Source of the DNA: Lucifuga dentata
Taxonomy: Eukaryota; Chordata; Actinopteri; Ophidiiformes; Bythitidae
DNA length: 64,000 nucleotides
NCBI GenBank assembly: GCA_014773175.1
Contig: VXCM01000293.1
Location: forward strand, 88,018 to 152,017
Reading direction: 5' to 3'
Below are positions 47,360 through 59,961 of the stretch, piece by piece (the stretch's first letter is position 1; every line of letters begins with the position of its first letter). The notes beneath the pieces are model-generated. The model searched no databases. It had not been told where the DNA came from and saw only the letters and a list, made by a program, of their open reading frames with translations. The position numbers were made by a program, and so were the translations under genes.

Positions 47360-48150
47360 GTGGACCAATTACATTTGCAAATAGCACATGCCGGCCCCGG
47401 CCTGCGCTGCCCTCCCTCTAGGGAAGTCTTTTGCCTGATTACATGAAATTGGGATAGAATTAAACATCTAAGGGTTGTCCTAAGACAAACCAAAATGAAA
47501 TTAGAACCCAACTCCTTTTGTTTTTTTCTTTCTTTTTTTTTTTTTTTTTTTTTNTTTTTTTTTTTTTTTTTTTACCTTGGAGCACTACAAAGCTGGCACG
47601 GCAGGGAGGGAAGAAGAGACGGAGGGATTTTTGCAATTAGGCGAGGGACAACGTTGGTGAAATTAGGCCTTAGAGCTGATTTTTCTCTCTCTGTGCATAT
47701 TCTTTTTTCTTTCCTGGCTTTCTGTGGAGGTTTTGCCTCTCTTTCTTTTTGCCATCAGAAAGTTCAGGGGCGAAACAGCTGGGATCTCTTGATGCCGACA
47801 TGTTAATAGGCTTCACACGCTCAATCATAACCCCCTACGTCTCAAATGTACATGCACACACACACACACATACTCATGCCTTGGTGATTTAGCCTGTACT
47901 GCGGCTCAGAGCACGAGGAGCGTGGCATTAGAGTGGTATATGCCCTGACCACTGTGCTCGGCCCCAAAACAACAACACAATGGCTCTCCAGTCACCAAAC
48001 AAACCAACTTCCACTCCACAGCACAGGGCCAAAAGGTGTTTGTGTGGGGGTCTCTTATGTAGCAAGGGGCCTCCTTAAAAAGATGAGTGTTACTTTCCCC
48101 GTCAGGGCATGTTGTGACAAGAGAGCTTATGAAATGGCTGCCTCTCTTTC
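47360..48150. promoter_or_regulatory. Second part of the candidate regulatory cluster
   Basis: Unique, relatively GC-rich blocks at 47360-47510 (CAATTACATTTGCAAATAGC, GCCTGATTACATGAAATTGG), 47575-47680 (TTTTTGCAATTAGGCGAGG, GTGAAATTAGGCC) and 47880-48130, split by a poly(T)/N join at 47554 and a short (CA)n. No protein similarity recognised in any frame. Confidence 0.33.
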
Positions 48151-48884
48151 TCAATTTAATTCTGCTTTTCCATTAACTCTCACTCACTCCGTATCATATC
48201 ACTTCCTGGATCATAACTTGTTTAAATCAAGAAGAGATTGGAGAGAGATTTTGTTGCAATTATGATAATATAACAAAAAAAAAAACAAAAACAAATGTGT
48301 ATATCTTCTACTAATGGCTACTGCTCTAACCTGATCTATAATTGTTAATTTTCTTACCCTAGTATATTTTGTTTAATGTTTTGTTTAATCCTCCCATTAT
48401 GACACACAAAATACTTTTGTGATCAAATTTTTCTGTCTTTTTATGTTTTTATCTTTCTTTCTCTTCCACTTTTAATCTCTCTGCTTTAAATGCTGTCACT
48501 CTGCCTCTTATTCTGCTATTTCCCATCCACTTTACTCATATTTTCTATTTAAAGTAATTTTTCTTTCTTCTCTGCTCTTTTGCTTTCCTTTTCTTCATGT
48601 CTGTCAAGTATCTCTCCTTTTCTTCTGTTTCCCTCTCTGCAACTCTTTGTTCTTATTCCTGTTTGCTTTTTTTGCTTGCTTCTTTTCTCTGTGTCTTTAC
48701 ATGTATATACAAATGTACCGTTATATCATTTACTTTTTATTACTTACACTTTGTGCTTTAGCAGTTGTAAGTATATATACATATATTCCTGAGCGCCCGT
48801 GTGGGTGAGACACAGTGCTACATATTTTTATGTTGTCCTCTGAGCCTGCTTATATACATTTATATGATACATGCATACTATATC

Positions 48885-48885
48885 T

Positions 48886-48920
<35 letters not shown>

Positions 48921-48942
48921 TGTCCCCCCCCTTCACTTTCTT

Positions 48943-49004
<62 letters not shown>
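48885..49004. repeat. (GT)n ... (GT)n-(GA)n compound microsatellite
   Basis: Two GT tracts separated by a C-rich spacer, the second joined to about 20 GA units. Confidence 0.9.
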
Positions 49005-49005
<1 letters not shown>

Positions 49006-49180
49006 AATAACAGTGGCAGAGCTGTAAGTAAATAATGAGGAGTAATCAAAGTTAATGGAACCCAATGGGAGCCACAGCTACTGTGTGGCAATAATCTCAT
49101 TTAGAGAGAGAGGCAGATTTAGTGGATAATTGGGGCCTAAGTACTCGTTGATTCCCCTGCTAACTAACTAACTCAGCTGC
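49005..49180. promoter_or_regulatory. Candidate non-coding regulatory patch
   Basis: Unique sequence with GAGTAATCAAAGTTAATGG, GGCAATAATCTCATTTAG and GTGGATAATTGGGGCC between two microsatellites. No ORF. Confidence 0.3.
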
Positions 49181-49573
49181 CGATGCTCGTTTTGTTTGCA
49201 ATCACGCCAACACAGATGAGCATAAACAAAGGAGGAACCCTTCTCTTCTTCTGCAGCTTTCTCTTTTCTTTCTTCTCTGCCCTTATATCCTTTAAGCTCT
49301 TTTCTGTACCTTCTGTTCTTGTGAACCTTACCTACTTGTTTCTTTTCCTCTCCTCCTTTCCTTTCCTCATAGCCTCCCTGCCTTTTCTCTCCTTTTTCCT
49401 TCCTCCCTCTTCTCCTATTACAGTATATCTCTTCGTATCTCCTCTTTCTCTCTTTTCCTTCCTTTCTCTTCTCTTATTATCTCTCTTTTCATCTCTCCCA
49501 TCCTCTTTTAGTTTTACCATAGCTGGAGTTTTCTCATTTTAGTGAAATGGTTGCACTTGTTTTGTGTCATGAT

Positions 49574-49576
<3 letters not shown>

Positions 49577-49625
<49 letters not shown>
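49577..49625. repeat. (GA)n microsatellite
   Basis: About 24 GA units. Confidence 0.95.
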
Positions 49626-49628
<3 letters not shown>

Positions 49629-50575
49629 GCTGCACATTCTGTCATGTGTGTATGTGTGTAAGATGAAGTTAATGGAGGATGCTGTCAGGGTTCCACTCAC
49701 TCATGGGAATGACCAGCATGCTTTGCTCCAGGTGTGTGCGTGTGTATGTGTTTATGCCCGCACATATTGCCCCCTGACAGAGCTGTCCAGATGCCATTAT
49801 TGAACAACAGTGTGTGTGTGTGTGTGTGTGTGTGTGCTTGTGGCTATGCATCTCGAGTCCTTAACCCTCAGTTTGATATGAGAGTCAAACCATTTACTCA
49901 GCATGACTGGTCCACTGCCCCCTCCATTCCTCCCTCCCTCACACCCTCAGCTGATTTCTCCAGTGATTACTTTTCTTTTTATCTCCCTTATTCTTGCTCT
50001 TTTTCTGTACAATTTTTGTACTCCCTTCCTATTTGCTTTGCTTTGTTGCCGCTAATCTCATAACCTCTGATGAACAAAGTACCAATTATTAATTATTAAC
50101 AAAGAATTTAAATACAAACAACATTAACTAGAGAAATAATTAACAAAGCTTCTGCTGGAATATACTGAGGAAGTAACTAAAGTTGCGGTTTTAAAGCTAT
50201 ACTTACTTTAAGTACATAACTGGAACAAATATAGTTACTTCCTACCTCTATTAACTGAAGTACTGGTCAAACTCCTGGTCTCATTGGCAATTGAACTTCT
50301 AACCCTGGCCTCTGTTAGTGCCTTGCTCATTATCTAACACTACACTGTTTATTCTCCTCTCTGTTTGATTGCTCATGGCCAAGTTTTGATCATTCAAAGT
50401 AGTTACATACTCATCAAAGAGAGTAATTTTTCCAGGGTGCCAAAAAGCCTCAGAGGTCAGAGGCCACATATAAAATGCAAATTACAAAGCCCTTCCGGTC
50501 ATGTTTAATATTTTTAAGTACAGTATGTGTATATGCGTGTGATTATGTCTGTGTGTGCTTTGTGTGGATGCAAGG

Positions 50576-50576
50576 T

Positions 50577-50619
<43 letters not shown>
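50576..50619. repeat. (GT)n microsatellite
   Basis: About 22 GT units. Confidence 0.95.
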
Positions 50620-50622
<3 letters not shown>

Positions 50623-50824
50623 GAGCTTAAAGCAGCACAATAGGACAAAGCCAGGCCGTAAAAGATGTATTTAATCTGAAGATATTAGACAATGGTTATT
50701 TTTACTTACCACGGCTGTGTATTAAAAAGCACAGTTACAGTTACTGTGCGGTCAGGAGGTAGTTAGGGTTATTGGAAGGGACCTTGGGACAGGAGAGATT
50801 AAACAGGCTGTTTAATCAAGGAGT

Positions 50825-50851
50825 ATGCACACACACACAAACACACACATG

Positions 50852-50884
<33 letters not shown>

Positions 50885-50918
50885 GGATTCNATGCACACA
50901 CACACAAACACACACATG

Positions 50919-50951
<33 letters not shown>

Positions 50952-50957
50952 GGATTC
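50825..50957. repeat. (CA)n block duplicated around a single N
   Basis: A block ATGCACACACACACAAACAC ... AAGGATTC is identical on both sides of the N at 50891. Probable unmerged assembly overlap. Confidence 0.85.
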
Positions 50958-51829
50958 TAGGAGCTCAAAAACAGTTTTTCAGCAAGGTCACCCATTACCC
51001 AAATGAGCAGGATAAGATGCTTAAATGTTAGTTACACAAAGGGCAAGAGGGAATTAGGATTTTCCCCTGCCAATCTGTCATCCTTTTTCCTTTCCTTTCC
51101 TTACTGTACCGTACTGTACCATCTTCAGTCAAAAGCTAGATAGAGTCTTCTCCCTGGTATGTTTCCTTTCCTTTTGTTTCAGCTTTCTGTTTTCTTCTCC
51201 TCTCCCTTCCTTGTTTCCTTTCCTCCCTTTTTCCTTTTGTTACCTACCTTTCTTCTCATCACTCTTTTTCTTTCCTTTCCTTTCCTTTCCTTTCCTAGGA
51301 CTTGTTATGATGAAAGTAATAATAAATGATATTTATAATACACAACCACATAATATTTCCTTTTTCATGACAGTTCATTGGTTGTCTTGATTAATTAGAC
51401 TGACTATTAAAGATTCTGGATTTGTGGACTGAATTATGAGCTGTTTGGTTTGTGAAAATTTAGGATGAGTTTCACTGGCTGTTGTATATTATTATTGTAT
51501 AACTATATAAGATTCTGCTTACCATTTCTTATTTTTATTGTTTTTACTGAAAAGTGTAATATGAGTGAAGTCTGAAAGAGGTTTGTAATATCCCTATTCA
51601 ATAAATTTGATTAAATTTGATAATTTATCTTACATTTATTTTATTTTTACATTTATTTTATAGACCTCTCTGATATGCATGAAGTCAGTTAGTCTAATAT
51701 TGTGCACATACAACATTGTATGTGCACAATATAGTGCTGGTATCAGATACTGTTTGTTTGTTATATTAGAATAGAATAGAATAGAATAGAATAATGTTTT
51801 TGCAGCATCACTGAGTGAGTTGGAGAGTA

Positions 51830-52030
51830 AATCGACCTCTGTCTGAGTGCTAAATAGAGCAACTAGTCATGCTGTCAGCGTCTGATTGGCTAATTTAAAT
51901 ACCGCTCAGGTGTAATTGGCTGGCAAATTAAACTGTCATTATTGGACAGGCGAGGAGGGAAAAAAGCACAGGGGAGTGACAGGACACAACGGCCGCTGTT
52001 CTCCCGTGGGAGGACTCTGGGAAATAAAGG
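51830..52030. promoter_or_regulatory. Candidate non-coding regulatory patch
   Basis: Unique sequence with GATTGGCTAATTTAAATACC, GGTGTAATTGGCTGGCAAATT, CATTATTGGACAGG and CAACGGCCGCTG. It is followed by a (CA)n tract at about 52038-52085. No ORF fits. Confidence 0.33.
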
Positions 52031-52037
52031 GAAAACA

Positions 52038-52085
<48 letters not shown>
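52038..52085. repeat. (CA)n microsatellite
   Basis: About 24 CA units. Confidence 0.95.
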
Positions 52086-52088
<3 letters not shown>

Positions 52089-52167
52089 CACTAATGTACG
52101 TATGATGCATAGATATCATACTCAGACATGCATAAAATACAGTTTTAGCCTAAGCAGAAACTGACAG

Positions 52168-52230
52168 TACATTTACTGTACTTAAGTATTTACTTAGTGA
52201 CATTTACTGTACTTAGTATTTACTGTACTT
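52168..52230. repeat. ACATTTACTGTACTTA tandem units
   Basis: Three to four imperfect copies of TTTACTGTACTTA(GTA) in about 60 bp. Confidence 0.7.
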
Positions 52231-54768
52231 AAAAGGAATATATCCATTTTGTTTGAATTTATTGCTATTCATCTATCAGTTATAGTCACAAGTTACTTCG
52301 TAGTGTGAAGTTTAACAAGCAAATTGTATCATAAAACAAGACGTGAAGTTTCATTTTCAACTGCTCAGCAGTATTTATGAGTAATAGCAGCTATTAAACT
52401 TATGTCAGGCCAATTCATCAGTAATTTAGCTCTGTAAATGGTGGCACACATCACAATGAACTTGTTTAAATGAACATTAGTGTCCCAATTATGACCAGGA
52501 TTTGGAGTTTACATGACAACACATATAAACATGAAATCCATATATACCCAAATTCTACTTTTCAGAAAGTAGATTTACAAGGCTATAAGGCTCATTATTT
52601 CAGATTTTACAGATTTTGAATAAAAATACCCATATATATATATTTAATAAAAAAGGAGATCAGTGTTAACTGACTTTTCACCTGTATTATATGTTTCTGC
52701 CTACTAAAGAGTTTTTTTTTCTTGCAGTGCAACTTTTTAGGTGGCAAATGACAGAGAAATTCAATAAAAAGTAAAAATGCAAAATTACTTTAGACTCAAG
52801 GGGGTTAAACATAAATACCAATATATCCAAAGAAATATATATCATGTGTAAATGCCAACAAAGTTTTTTGAGACAACAATTTAAATTTAAAGTCATGGGT
52901 CTTGGTATCTGCAGGCGTCTTTTCTTCTCAACTGATGAGCAGACAGAAATACAAACACTCCGATTTATGTGAAGTGAATAATAATAATAATAATAAACTT
53001 TATTTATAATGTACCTGAATATACCTGAAGTTTTTCTTATTTTCCTAATTTTTTTTTTTTTTTTTTTTTTACAGTGATAGAGATGTACAGTAGGAACTAA
53101 GATTGTTGAGAGATCATAGTGTGAGTTCATCCTCAACTGTTGAGAAAACTCATAAATGTAATATGTCCGTAGCAAACAGACAACTTTCCTCATAACTGAT
53201 AATAACAAACAGGGAATCACACACAGAAAGCACATGCTACTTACTATTGCTTCTAAGTTTTTGTATTTTTGGTCTTATCTGTTTGTTTGTTAGTTATTGC
53301 TATTTATAGTTACCGTGTGGAAATCTCATAGCCTTGGATCAAGAAAAGCAAATGATTAGTTTCTGCTAAGAACTAAGAAAGTTTTTAAAAGATGTCCTAA
53401 AATTACAAACCAGGAAATGTGCCCATTACTCTTAGGAATGTTTGGAGTCAAATTAAAAATATTTAGAATATTTGTGTTGTTAACACATTTTAAAGATAAT
53501 ACAGCTTTTGCAGGGGTACGCACTGTCCAAGTACTTCCTAATAAATCACAGAGTTTCTCCATTTCTGCTTTTTTCCCAGTTGAACAATCTGTATGCTGAG
53601 CTTATCTGTTTGGATCTTATTCCTCTCTTCCTCTCTCTCTCTGTTTTGACATGACTCAGTAATAAAACTGATGGATGGACGATGACCAGAGCCTCTCCAG
53701 GTGAACCCTGACCTCCCAGTGTGTTTGTGTGTGTATGTAAGTGTGTGTGGCCCATCTGTGCGGGCCGTTAAGAGCCTCTCTCTCTTTGCCCTCTCAATCT
53801 GACCCACATCCTCAACGGTCAACACTGAGAGCACTCAGGCCCCGGGGAGTGTGTGTTTCTCTCTCTCTCTCTCTCTCTCTCAGTACACACAGGGGTGAGT
53901 CTTGAGAGGGCAAACACACACACACACTGAGTTTTTCATGATCTCATCAATGGATTGTGAATACAGTATTAACGATGGCTGGGCGGCCCCTGGCCACTAC
54001 TTACTGAATCAGATATGTGACATCTGATATGACTTCATTTCCAAATCCATTTGTAATGCAATATAGCATCTAGTTCAATGTGAAGGTCAGGACCCAAACT
54101 TTAGTCATAAAAAGATCAAAATTATTATTTTAACATGACTGGATCAGCGGCAGATTTACTGCATATCCTTTCTTGCTTTCAACTTTCACTTTAGACTTTG
54201 TGTATAAACCTGCACAGAAGACCAAAGGTTGCATTCCAGCTTCATATTACACTGAAAAGGAGACAAAACGAAGCAGATTCAAAGATGTTATTATGCTATT
54301 CATTTATTTATTTTGTCTCGATTTTAAAACGCTGCAGAGGGAGAGACTTATCCCACAATGCAATGCAGACACAAAATGGAGGAGCAGGAAATTAAATTAG
54401 AACAATCTGTGGATATTGTTGAGAAAATTCCATCAGGAAAACATTTAAATTTTTCATTGTGAATTTTGGCAAAATTGGAAAAAATTTTCTAAGGATGCAG
54501 GTTGACTCATGAGCATATGTTAATGGAGTTATTTTCCTGCCATTAATCGAAAGCATCATCTATCAATTTGCAACCCTGATTGACTGAAGACTCAAATATA
54601 CTCTTACTTGCACAGATTTCCCATGTTTCTGCTTAAACCGCTCTTCTTGAATTCCTGTTCAATCTATGTGTTCAAATGTTTAGACTTTACTCTCTCTCTT
54701 ATTTCTACGTGTGGACTTCTGTACTCGTAGAAAGGTACAAGTCAACCAAAGTCCTCCACCAATAAGAA

Positions 54769-55494
54769 CAGGTCTGTGTACATAATGGACAATCAATTTT
54801 CATTTTGGAATGGGGAAATGGAAAAGGGATAACGAGCCCTTTCCTCTTTTTTGTTTTGGAATAGGAAAACGGAAAGCCAAAAACAAGCTGTTTTCCGATT
54901 TTCTTTCTATGTTTCATGCTTAAAAACGTCCCGTGTATCATTTGTTCTTTTTATATTAATTTGCAAATCCAACATTTAAAAAAAAACAAATAATGACTTC
55001 TTTTTTGTAGTTTCAATTTTATGCTCAAGTTAAAAATAGAAAATGAAAAAGCAGGGCCATGGACCGAACTTGATTTTTATATTTAAATTTACCAAATTAT
55101 GACGACCCGAAAGTTAGGGAATTGTTAATTCCATGTTTGCTAGCATTTTGTGTTTGCTAGCATGGACGATCATGGAGAATTTCATCTTCTTCAGAGGAAA
55201 TAAACATTTGACACAGAATTAAGCTAACAATCCCCTAACTTCTAGGTCATACCAATTTTGGTAAGCTTAAATATCAAAATCAAGTTCAGTTCTTGGCCCG
55301 TTTTCCCATTTTCTATTTTTAATTTGAGCATAAAATCGAAAGTACGAACAACATTTCATTATTTGTTATTTTTATGTTAGATTTGTAAATGAATAACGAA
55401 ATAACAAATAGTTTTTTGTTTTCTGATTTTGGATTCTTAAATGGATATGAAAAGAACAAATGATACACAGATTCGTTATGCACACGGACTGAAC
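54769..55494. mobile_element. ~725-bp near-palindromic element
   Basis: Long inverted arms fold around about 55150. The left-arm segments GTGTATCATTTGTTCTTTTT, ATGCTCAAGTTAAAAATAG, AAAATCAAGTTCGGTCCATGGC-like and TAGGGAATTGTTAA have inverted partners on the right (near 55445, 55310, 55280 and 55230). Outer ends GGTCTGTGTACATAATGGAC and CGTTATGCACACGGACTGA also pair. The left arm carries an extra block of about 120 bp (GGAATGGGGAAATGG-type). No ORF. It looks like a foldback/MITE-type transposon. The family is unknown to me. Confidence 0.6.
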
Positions 55495-55848
55495 AGGCTG
55501 CTGCTTTGACCAATGAAATGAACACTTCCTCGTGGCCAAAGACACCAATGAGAATCATTGGTTCACGAACCAGTATTATAATATTTTAAATTCAGAAGCC
55601 AACGGCAACATCTAATGTGAACACAATACAGAATCTTCCACAGTAACCACACTCGAATTAATCAGCACAAAATAAGTCACAGTGGATGTCACAGGCATCG
55701 ATATTTTAGTCAAATAGCAGCTTTTAAACAAAGAGAACAGGCTCACAACATCACAGATTACACATGAGATCGATATTTTTTTCTTTCCACTCAGTTGCAC
55801 ACTAAAAGCTCCTACAGACTGTGACTTTGGACTGTAGTCAAAAACTAA

Positions 55849-56428
55849 AGAACCATACCACCCATTTTACATGTTTGAGCCTAATATATTCAATTTTCAT
55901 ACATGTAAGGTTACTGACAACCATTTCCCAAAGGATAAAACAGTATTTCAACTTTTCTGATATTTTGCAAAATCTCTTAATCTTTCAAAATCAAATATTC
56001 AAGCGATACACCCACCTTAAAAATTTATGTTTTGCCTGGTAATAGTTATGCAAAATTATGAAGTCACAGTCATTAAAACTTTTCGATAAATGAAGGGCTT
56101 CTTTTGGGATTATATTGCCCAGTGGAGACATACATTCACTCCGTGTTTTTTTATTGTGCTTAAACACTAAAATTACAAAACTTTGAAAAAAACCTGAATA
56201 TACGTATTGTTCACAATGATGGATTACCTATCCCAAGAACATTTCAAGTATCAACAAGTTGATTTTAATAGCGTACCAGAATAAACTGAAACCAATGGCG
56301 GTCTGGAAGGTAGGAAAAAAAAAATCACTGTTCCAGTAGTATGCTTTGGAAAATGATTGCCAGTAACATTACGTGTATGAAAATTGAATATATGAAGCTC
56401 AAACATGCAAAATGGGTGGTATGGTCCT
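55849..56428 (-). mobile_element. TTAA-flanked inverted-repeat element, copy 1 (piggyBac-like target site)
   Basis: About 580 bp. It begins AGAACCATACCACCCATTTT and ends AAAATGGGTGGTATGGTCCT, with inverted ends extending through the TTTCCCAAAG motif roughly 75-90 bp inward. It is flanked by CTAA (55845-55848, probably a mutated TTAA) and TTAA (56429-56432). It is inverted relative to the copies at 60164 and 62816. Non-coding interior. Confidence 0.65.
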
Positions 56429-56899
56429 TTAAAGAATTATTAGAGAATCATGATGAAATCTTTGGTTGTAACTCCAAATTGTTGGCCCAAGTTGCAGTAA
56501 GAAAAACATCCACAGAAGGGGAAATTAGCGCTCTTGTGACCAAAGAGCCTGCGAAAAAATTCTAACGCATCAGGAATTTAAGAGCAAAATCAAATTTTGA
56601 ACCCACGACTAGAAACCAATCGCATGGATGAAGAGCTGATGTAGCATTTCTGGCACCTTGTTTTATGAATTACCCCTTTTGTGTGTGACTGTTGCACAGT
56701 AATTATGTGGATTTTACTGTTTTGGCCTGACGCAGACACACACACACACACAGCTGCAGGTTCCAGCAGAGAATATTTTGCCTCATGCTGTCATAATATT
56801 AATATGTGTTATTGAATATGACATTATAATGACCAACTGTATACTACTAATGACATGGTCCACTGAACCATCTGTCTGGGGAAAGAGAGGACAGCAGAC

Positions 56900-57313
56900 A
56901 GGCTGTCAGAGGTGACACACACACACAGAGAGACACACACACACATACAGAGTGCTATTAAGTGTTGGCAAGGGTGGAGAGTCATTGCTTTGTGTGATTT
57001 GGTGCACGAGAGTTAAAACAAATGGATTCAACCCCTTGATGAACTGTGTAGTGTGTTTTCGTGCGTGCGTCCCAAAGCCCCATACCCGTGTTGTGACATC
57101 ATCTATGAATGTCATAATTGAGGGTGGGTAAATTGGTGCTTTTCACCGCTCAGCGTCGCCCCATGTGTCAATACCCAGGTTCAAGGTGACGGAGCGGATC
57201 GATACGCAGAGACAGGAGCCGTCCTCTGAATTTACAGCCCCGTAATAAGAGAGCCATGAAATGACGCCGCTGCAGCCTTCAGCGAGCCGCTGGACGAGTC
57301 TCCACGGCCGCCG
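56900..57313 (+). other. CpG-dense patch ending in a splice donor, candidate non-coding first exon
   Basis: From about 57050 to 57313 CpG is frequent (CGTGCGTGCGT, CGCTCAGCGTCGCC, GACGGAGCGGATCGATACGC, GACGCCGCTGCAGCC, CACGGCCGCCG) in otherwise CpG-poor DNA. It ends at a good plus-strand donor (GCCGCCG-GTGAGCA, break at 57313/57314). No plus frame stays open. A minus frame is open over 57143-57412, but its peptide is not recognisable. It may be a CpG promoter with a non-coding transcript, an enhancer, or nothing. Confidence 0.3.
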
Positions 57314-57668
57314 GTGAGCATTTGTCAAACGTGCACAACAGTGATCCTCTGAATGTTTGTGTTGTTGCTGTTGTTCTGGGTGGTGCGGGTGTAGTTTTGG
57401 TTTTGCATCAATCCTTGTTTTGAATTCAGTTTTTTTTTTTTTTTTTTTTTTNTTTTTTTTTTTTGTTTGTTTTTTAGTTTTGCTTTTGTTCTTTATGATT
57501 AAATGAATGTAGTGGAAAGACAAACATAATGGAGTAAAGATAACACACACACACAAGTTTATTGACCAGCTAATCTCTATTCAATCACAGCAAATGTGTA
57601 AACAGAGACAGTTGTAAACAAATGGACCATTAATGCCTCAATACTGTCAGAAAAGAGACAGGGAAGGG

Positions 57669-57669
57669 A

Positions 57670-57729
<60 letters not shown>

Positions 57730-57731
57730 AT
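57669..57731. repeat. (GAAA)n microsatellite
   Basis: About 15 GAAA/AAAG units. Confidence 0.95.
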
Positions 57732-57770
57732 ATTTTGCATTGACTTGAGCTTTTCTGTGCTTATACATTA

Positions 57771-57773
<3 letters not shown>

Positions 57774-57810
<37 letters not shown>

Positions 57811-57902
57811 ATGTGTTTATGAATTCATCACAGCAGCTACAGTGTCCAGCAGGCATGGATGTCACAATGATAGTAGGTGAGCTGTGAAGGTGACGATGCC
57901 TG

Positions 57903-57940
<38 letters not shown>
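57774..57940. repeat. Two (GT)n microsatellites
   Basis: About 16 GT units at 57774-57806 and about 17 at 57904-57939, separated by unique sequence. Confidence 0.9.
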
Positions 57941-58323
57941 GTGTTCCAGGTGATGGATTAGCTTCATTTCCAGTGTAAGCCGTCTGTTGTAAGTGAGCAA
58001 GTGTGTGTGCGTTGATGTGTTTGTGTATGCTTGAACCCAAGCAGCAGGAGGAAGTGTGTAAGTGATATGTATGTCTGCTGGACCATGTGTGTGTGTTTCT
58101 GTCACATTGTGTCCACATATGTGTCTATACGTGTGTGTGTGTATGTGTGTGACAGCTGCAGAATGATGGGTCCAGTATAGCGTGTAGTATAGCGGACAGA
58201 CGCTGGGTTTCTATCGCCGAGGGCAATGGCGAGGTGTGTGTACAATCAAACGTACGTTGACAGGAGTGATGGACATCACACAATTGTGATGACCTGAACC
58301 TGCTGCAGGTGATCCCCCTTCTC

Positions 58324-58324
58324 A

Positions 58325-58363
<39 letters not shown>
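58324..58363. repeat. (CA)n microsatellite
   Basis: About 19 CA units. Confidence 0.95.
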
Positions 58364-58365
<2 letters not shown>

Positions 58366-58498
58366 GTACTGTTAGTGTTTCTCATGTAGAAAAAGTATTT
58401 AACAGAAAAAAAATCCACATCAAGACACAATCTAATAGCTGCAAATGTGTAAAATCGCACACACTGCACAAAATAAATAAATAAATGATAATAATAAT

Positions 58499-58639
58499 TG
58501 TGCCCTGCGATAGACTGGCGATCTGTCCAGGGTGTATCCTGCCTCTCACTCTATGACCGCTGGGATAGGCTCCAGACCCCTGTGACCCTCAACAGGAAAA
58601 ACAGGTTTAGAAAATGGATGGATGAATGGATGGATGGAA
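58499..58639 (+). mobile_element. Teleost LINE-type 3' tail
   Basis: Reads GCCCTGCGATAGACTGGCGA, CTGTCCAGGGTGTATCCTGCC, GCTGGGATAGGCTCCAGACC and AGAAAATGGATGGATG, then GGAT-type tandem repeats. This is the characteristic 3' end of a very abundant fish non-LTR retrotransposon. Only the tail is present, as expected for a 5'-truncated insertion. I do not assign the exact clade. Confidence 0.8.
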
Positions 58640-59961
58640 TAATAATTGCAAAATTTTGAGTAGCTATTTAGTTTTGAAGTAATTTTTCTCGTTTTTGGGC
58701 AACTGGCCACACAAGCTGATTTCACTCTTGTGTCTGAAGTCCAAATACGTCAGAAGGTCAACAAAGCTGTCCTACTTCAAAATCTCCTGAAATGGCCAAG
58801 AAATACAACCTTTATTTTGAAATTTTGAGAACTTGCGTCTCAGTTTCCCCTGTCACTAGACAATTTGACCCGGAACCAATCCAGACCACGCATGCGCATA
58901 CATCCCGTTGCCAGTTTCCTTTTTACAACATTTAAGTTTAATACGACATTTTTATACGACATTAAATTTAAATGGATGAATTTCATTGTTGTCATTTGTC
59001 ATGTGATAAACTCATAAAATGAAGTCCTTTGCATTATTAAAGGTAATTTTAGTTATTTAAAAAAAAAATAGAAAATAAAAAATAAATAAATAATAGTTTG
59101 CCAAAAGCCCGTGTTTTTTCTTTTTTTTCTTCCTCCGAACTTTATTTGACTCTACAGAAACAGAAATTGTTGTAAATTGCAACGTTGAAAGACTGGATCT
59201 TTCGGGCCAAATCATGTTTCCAGTCCAAATCGTGTAGTGACATCCCCTGCATTCTTTGCATCAGTGGTGCTGCAGTCTTTTTTCCCCCTTTTCTACCTCT
59301 TTTCTTCAATCATTCAATCATTTTCTCCCTCCCTCCCTCCTGTTCACTTGTGTACTGCTGCTTTTGGATGGATCTTTTAAATAGTAAAGTTAAAGTCTTT
59401 CCCCATCATGTGTTGAGCTGTAAATTTACTTACTGAATTTGCTGGAAATTATGATTGATTTTTATCCATTGGTCAACTGTTCCAGTTTGACTTCTTGATG
59501 CTAAAGTTTCTGAGTTGATGAGGAGCACCTGAATGCTCCATCAGCTTTGGTCAAAGATGCAGGAACTTGTGATAAAGTGAATCTTTTTTCATCATTTCAT
59601 TTTGGGAGGAGGTGGCAGGTTCTCCTTCCTCTGGAGACACATTAGTCTTTAAAGTCGACTGACATGTCCAAAGGGCTGCAATAAAGTTTGATCATCAATA
59701 TGGTAAATGGCCAGATTTAGGTCATATATTTTTATCAGAATCACAGTATGTTTACATGTATACTATGCATATTTGTCTGTATCTGATTAAGGCAAAAAAA
59801 AAAAAAAAAAAAAAGCAGAGTAATGCTGTCATAAACCAGCTCTGCATTAATAAAAAAGAGGGAGAACACACACACGTGATTGTGGTCAAAAATAAAGAAT
59901 TGTCTAATTGTCTTTTAACAAGAAGGCACTCCAAGTCTGGATATCTCCCCCATGGCCAACA

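Noticed and set aside
52687..53235. 182-codon minus-strand open frame, longest in the right half
   Set aside because: Very AT-rich codons, a poly-Lys run from an A/T tract, and no recognisable domain.
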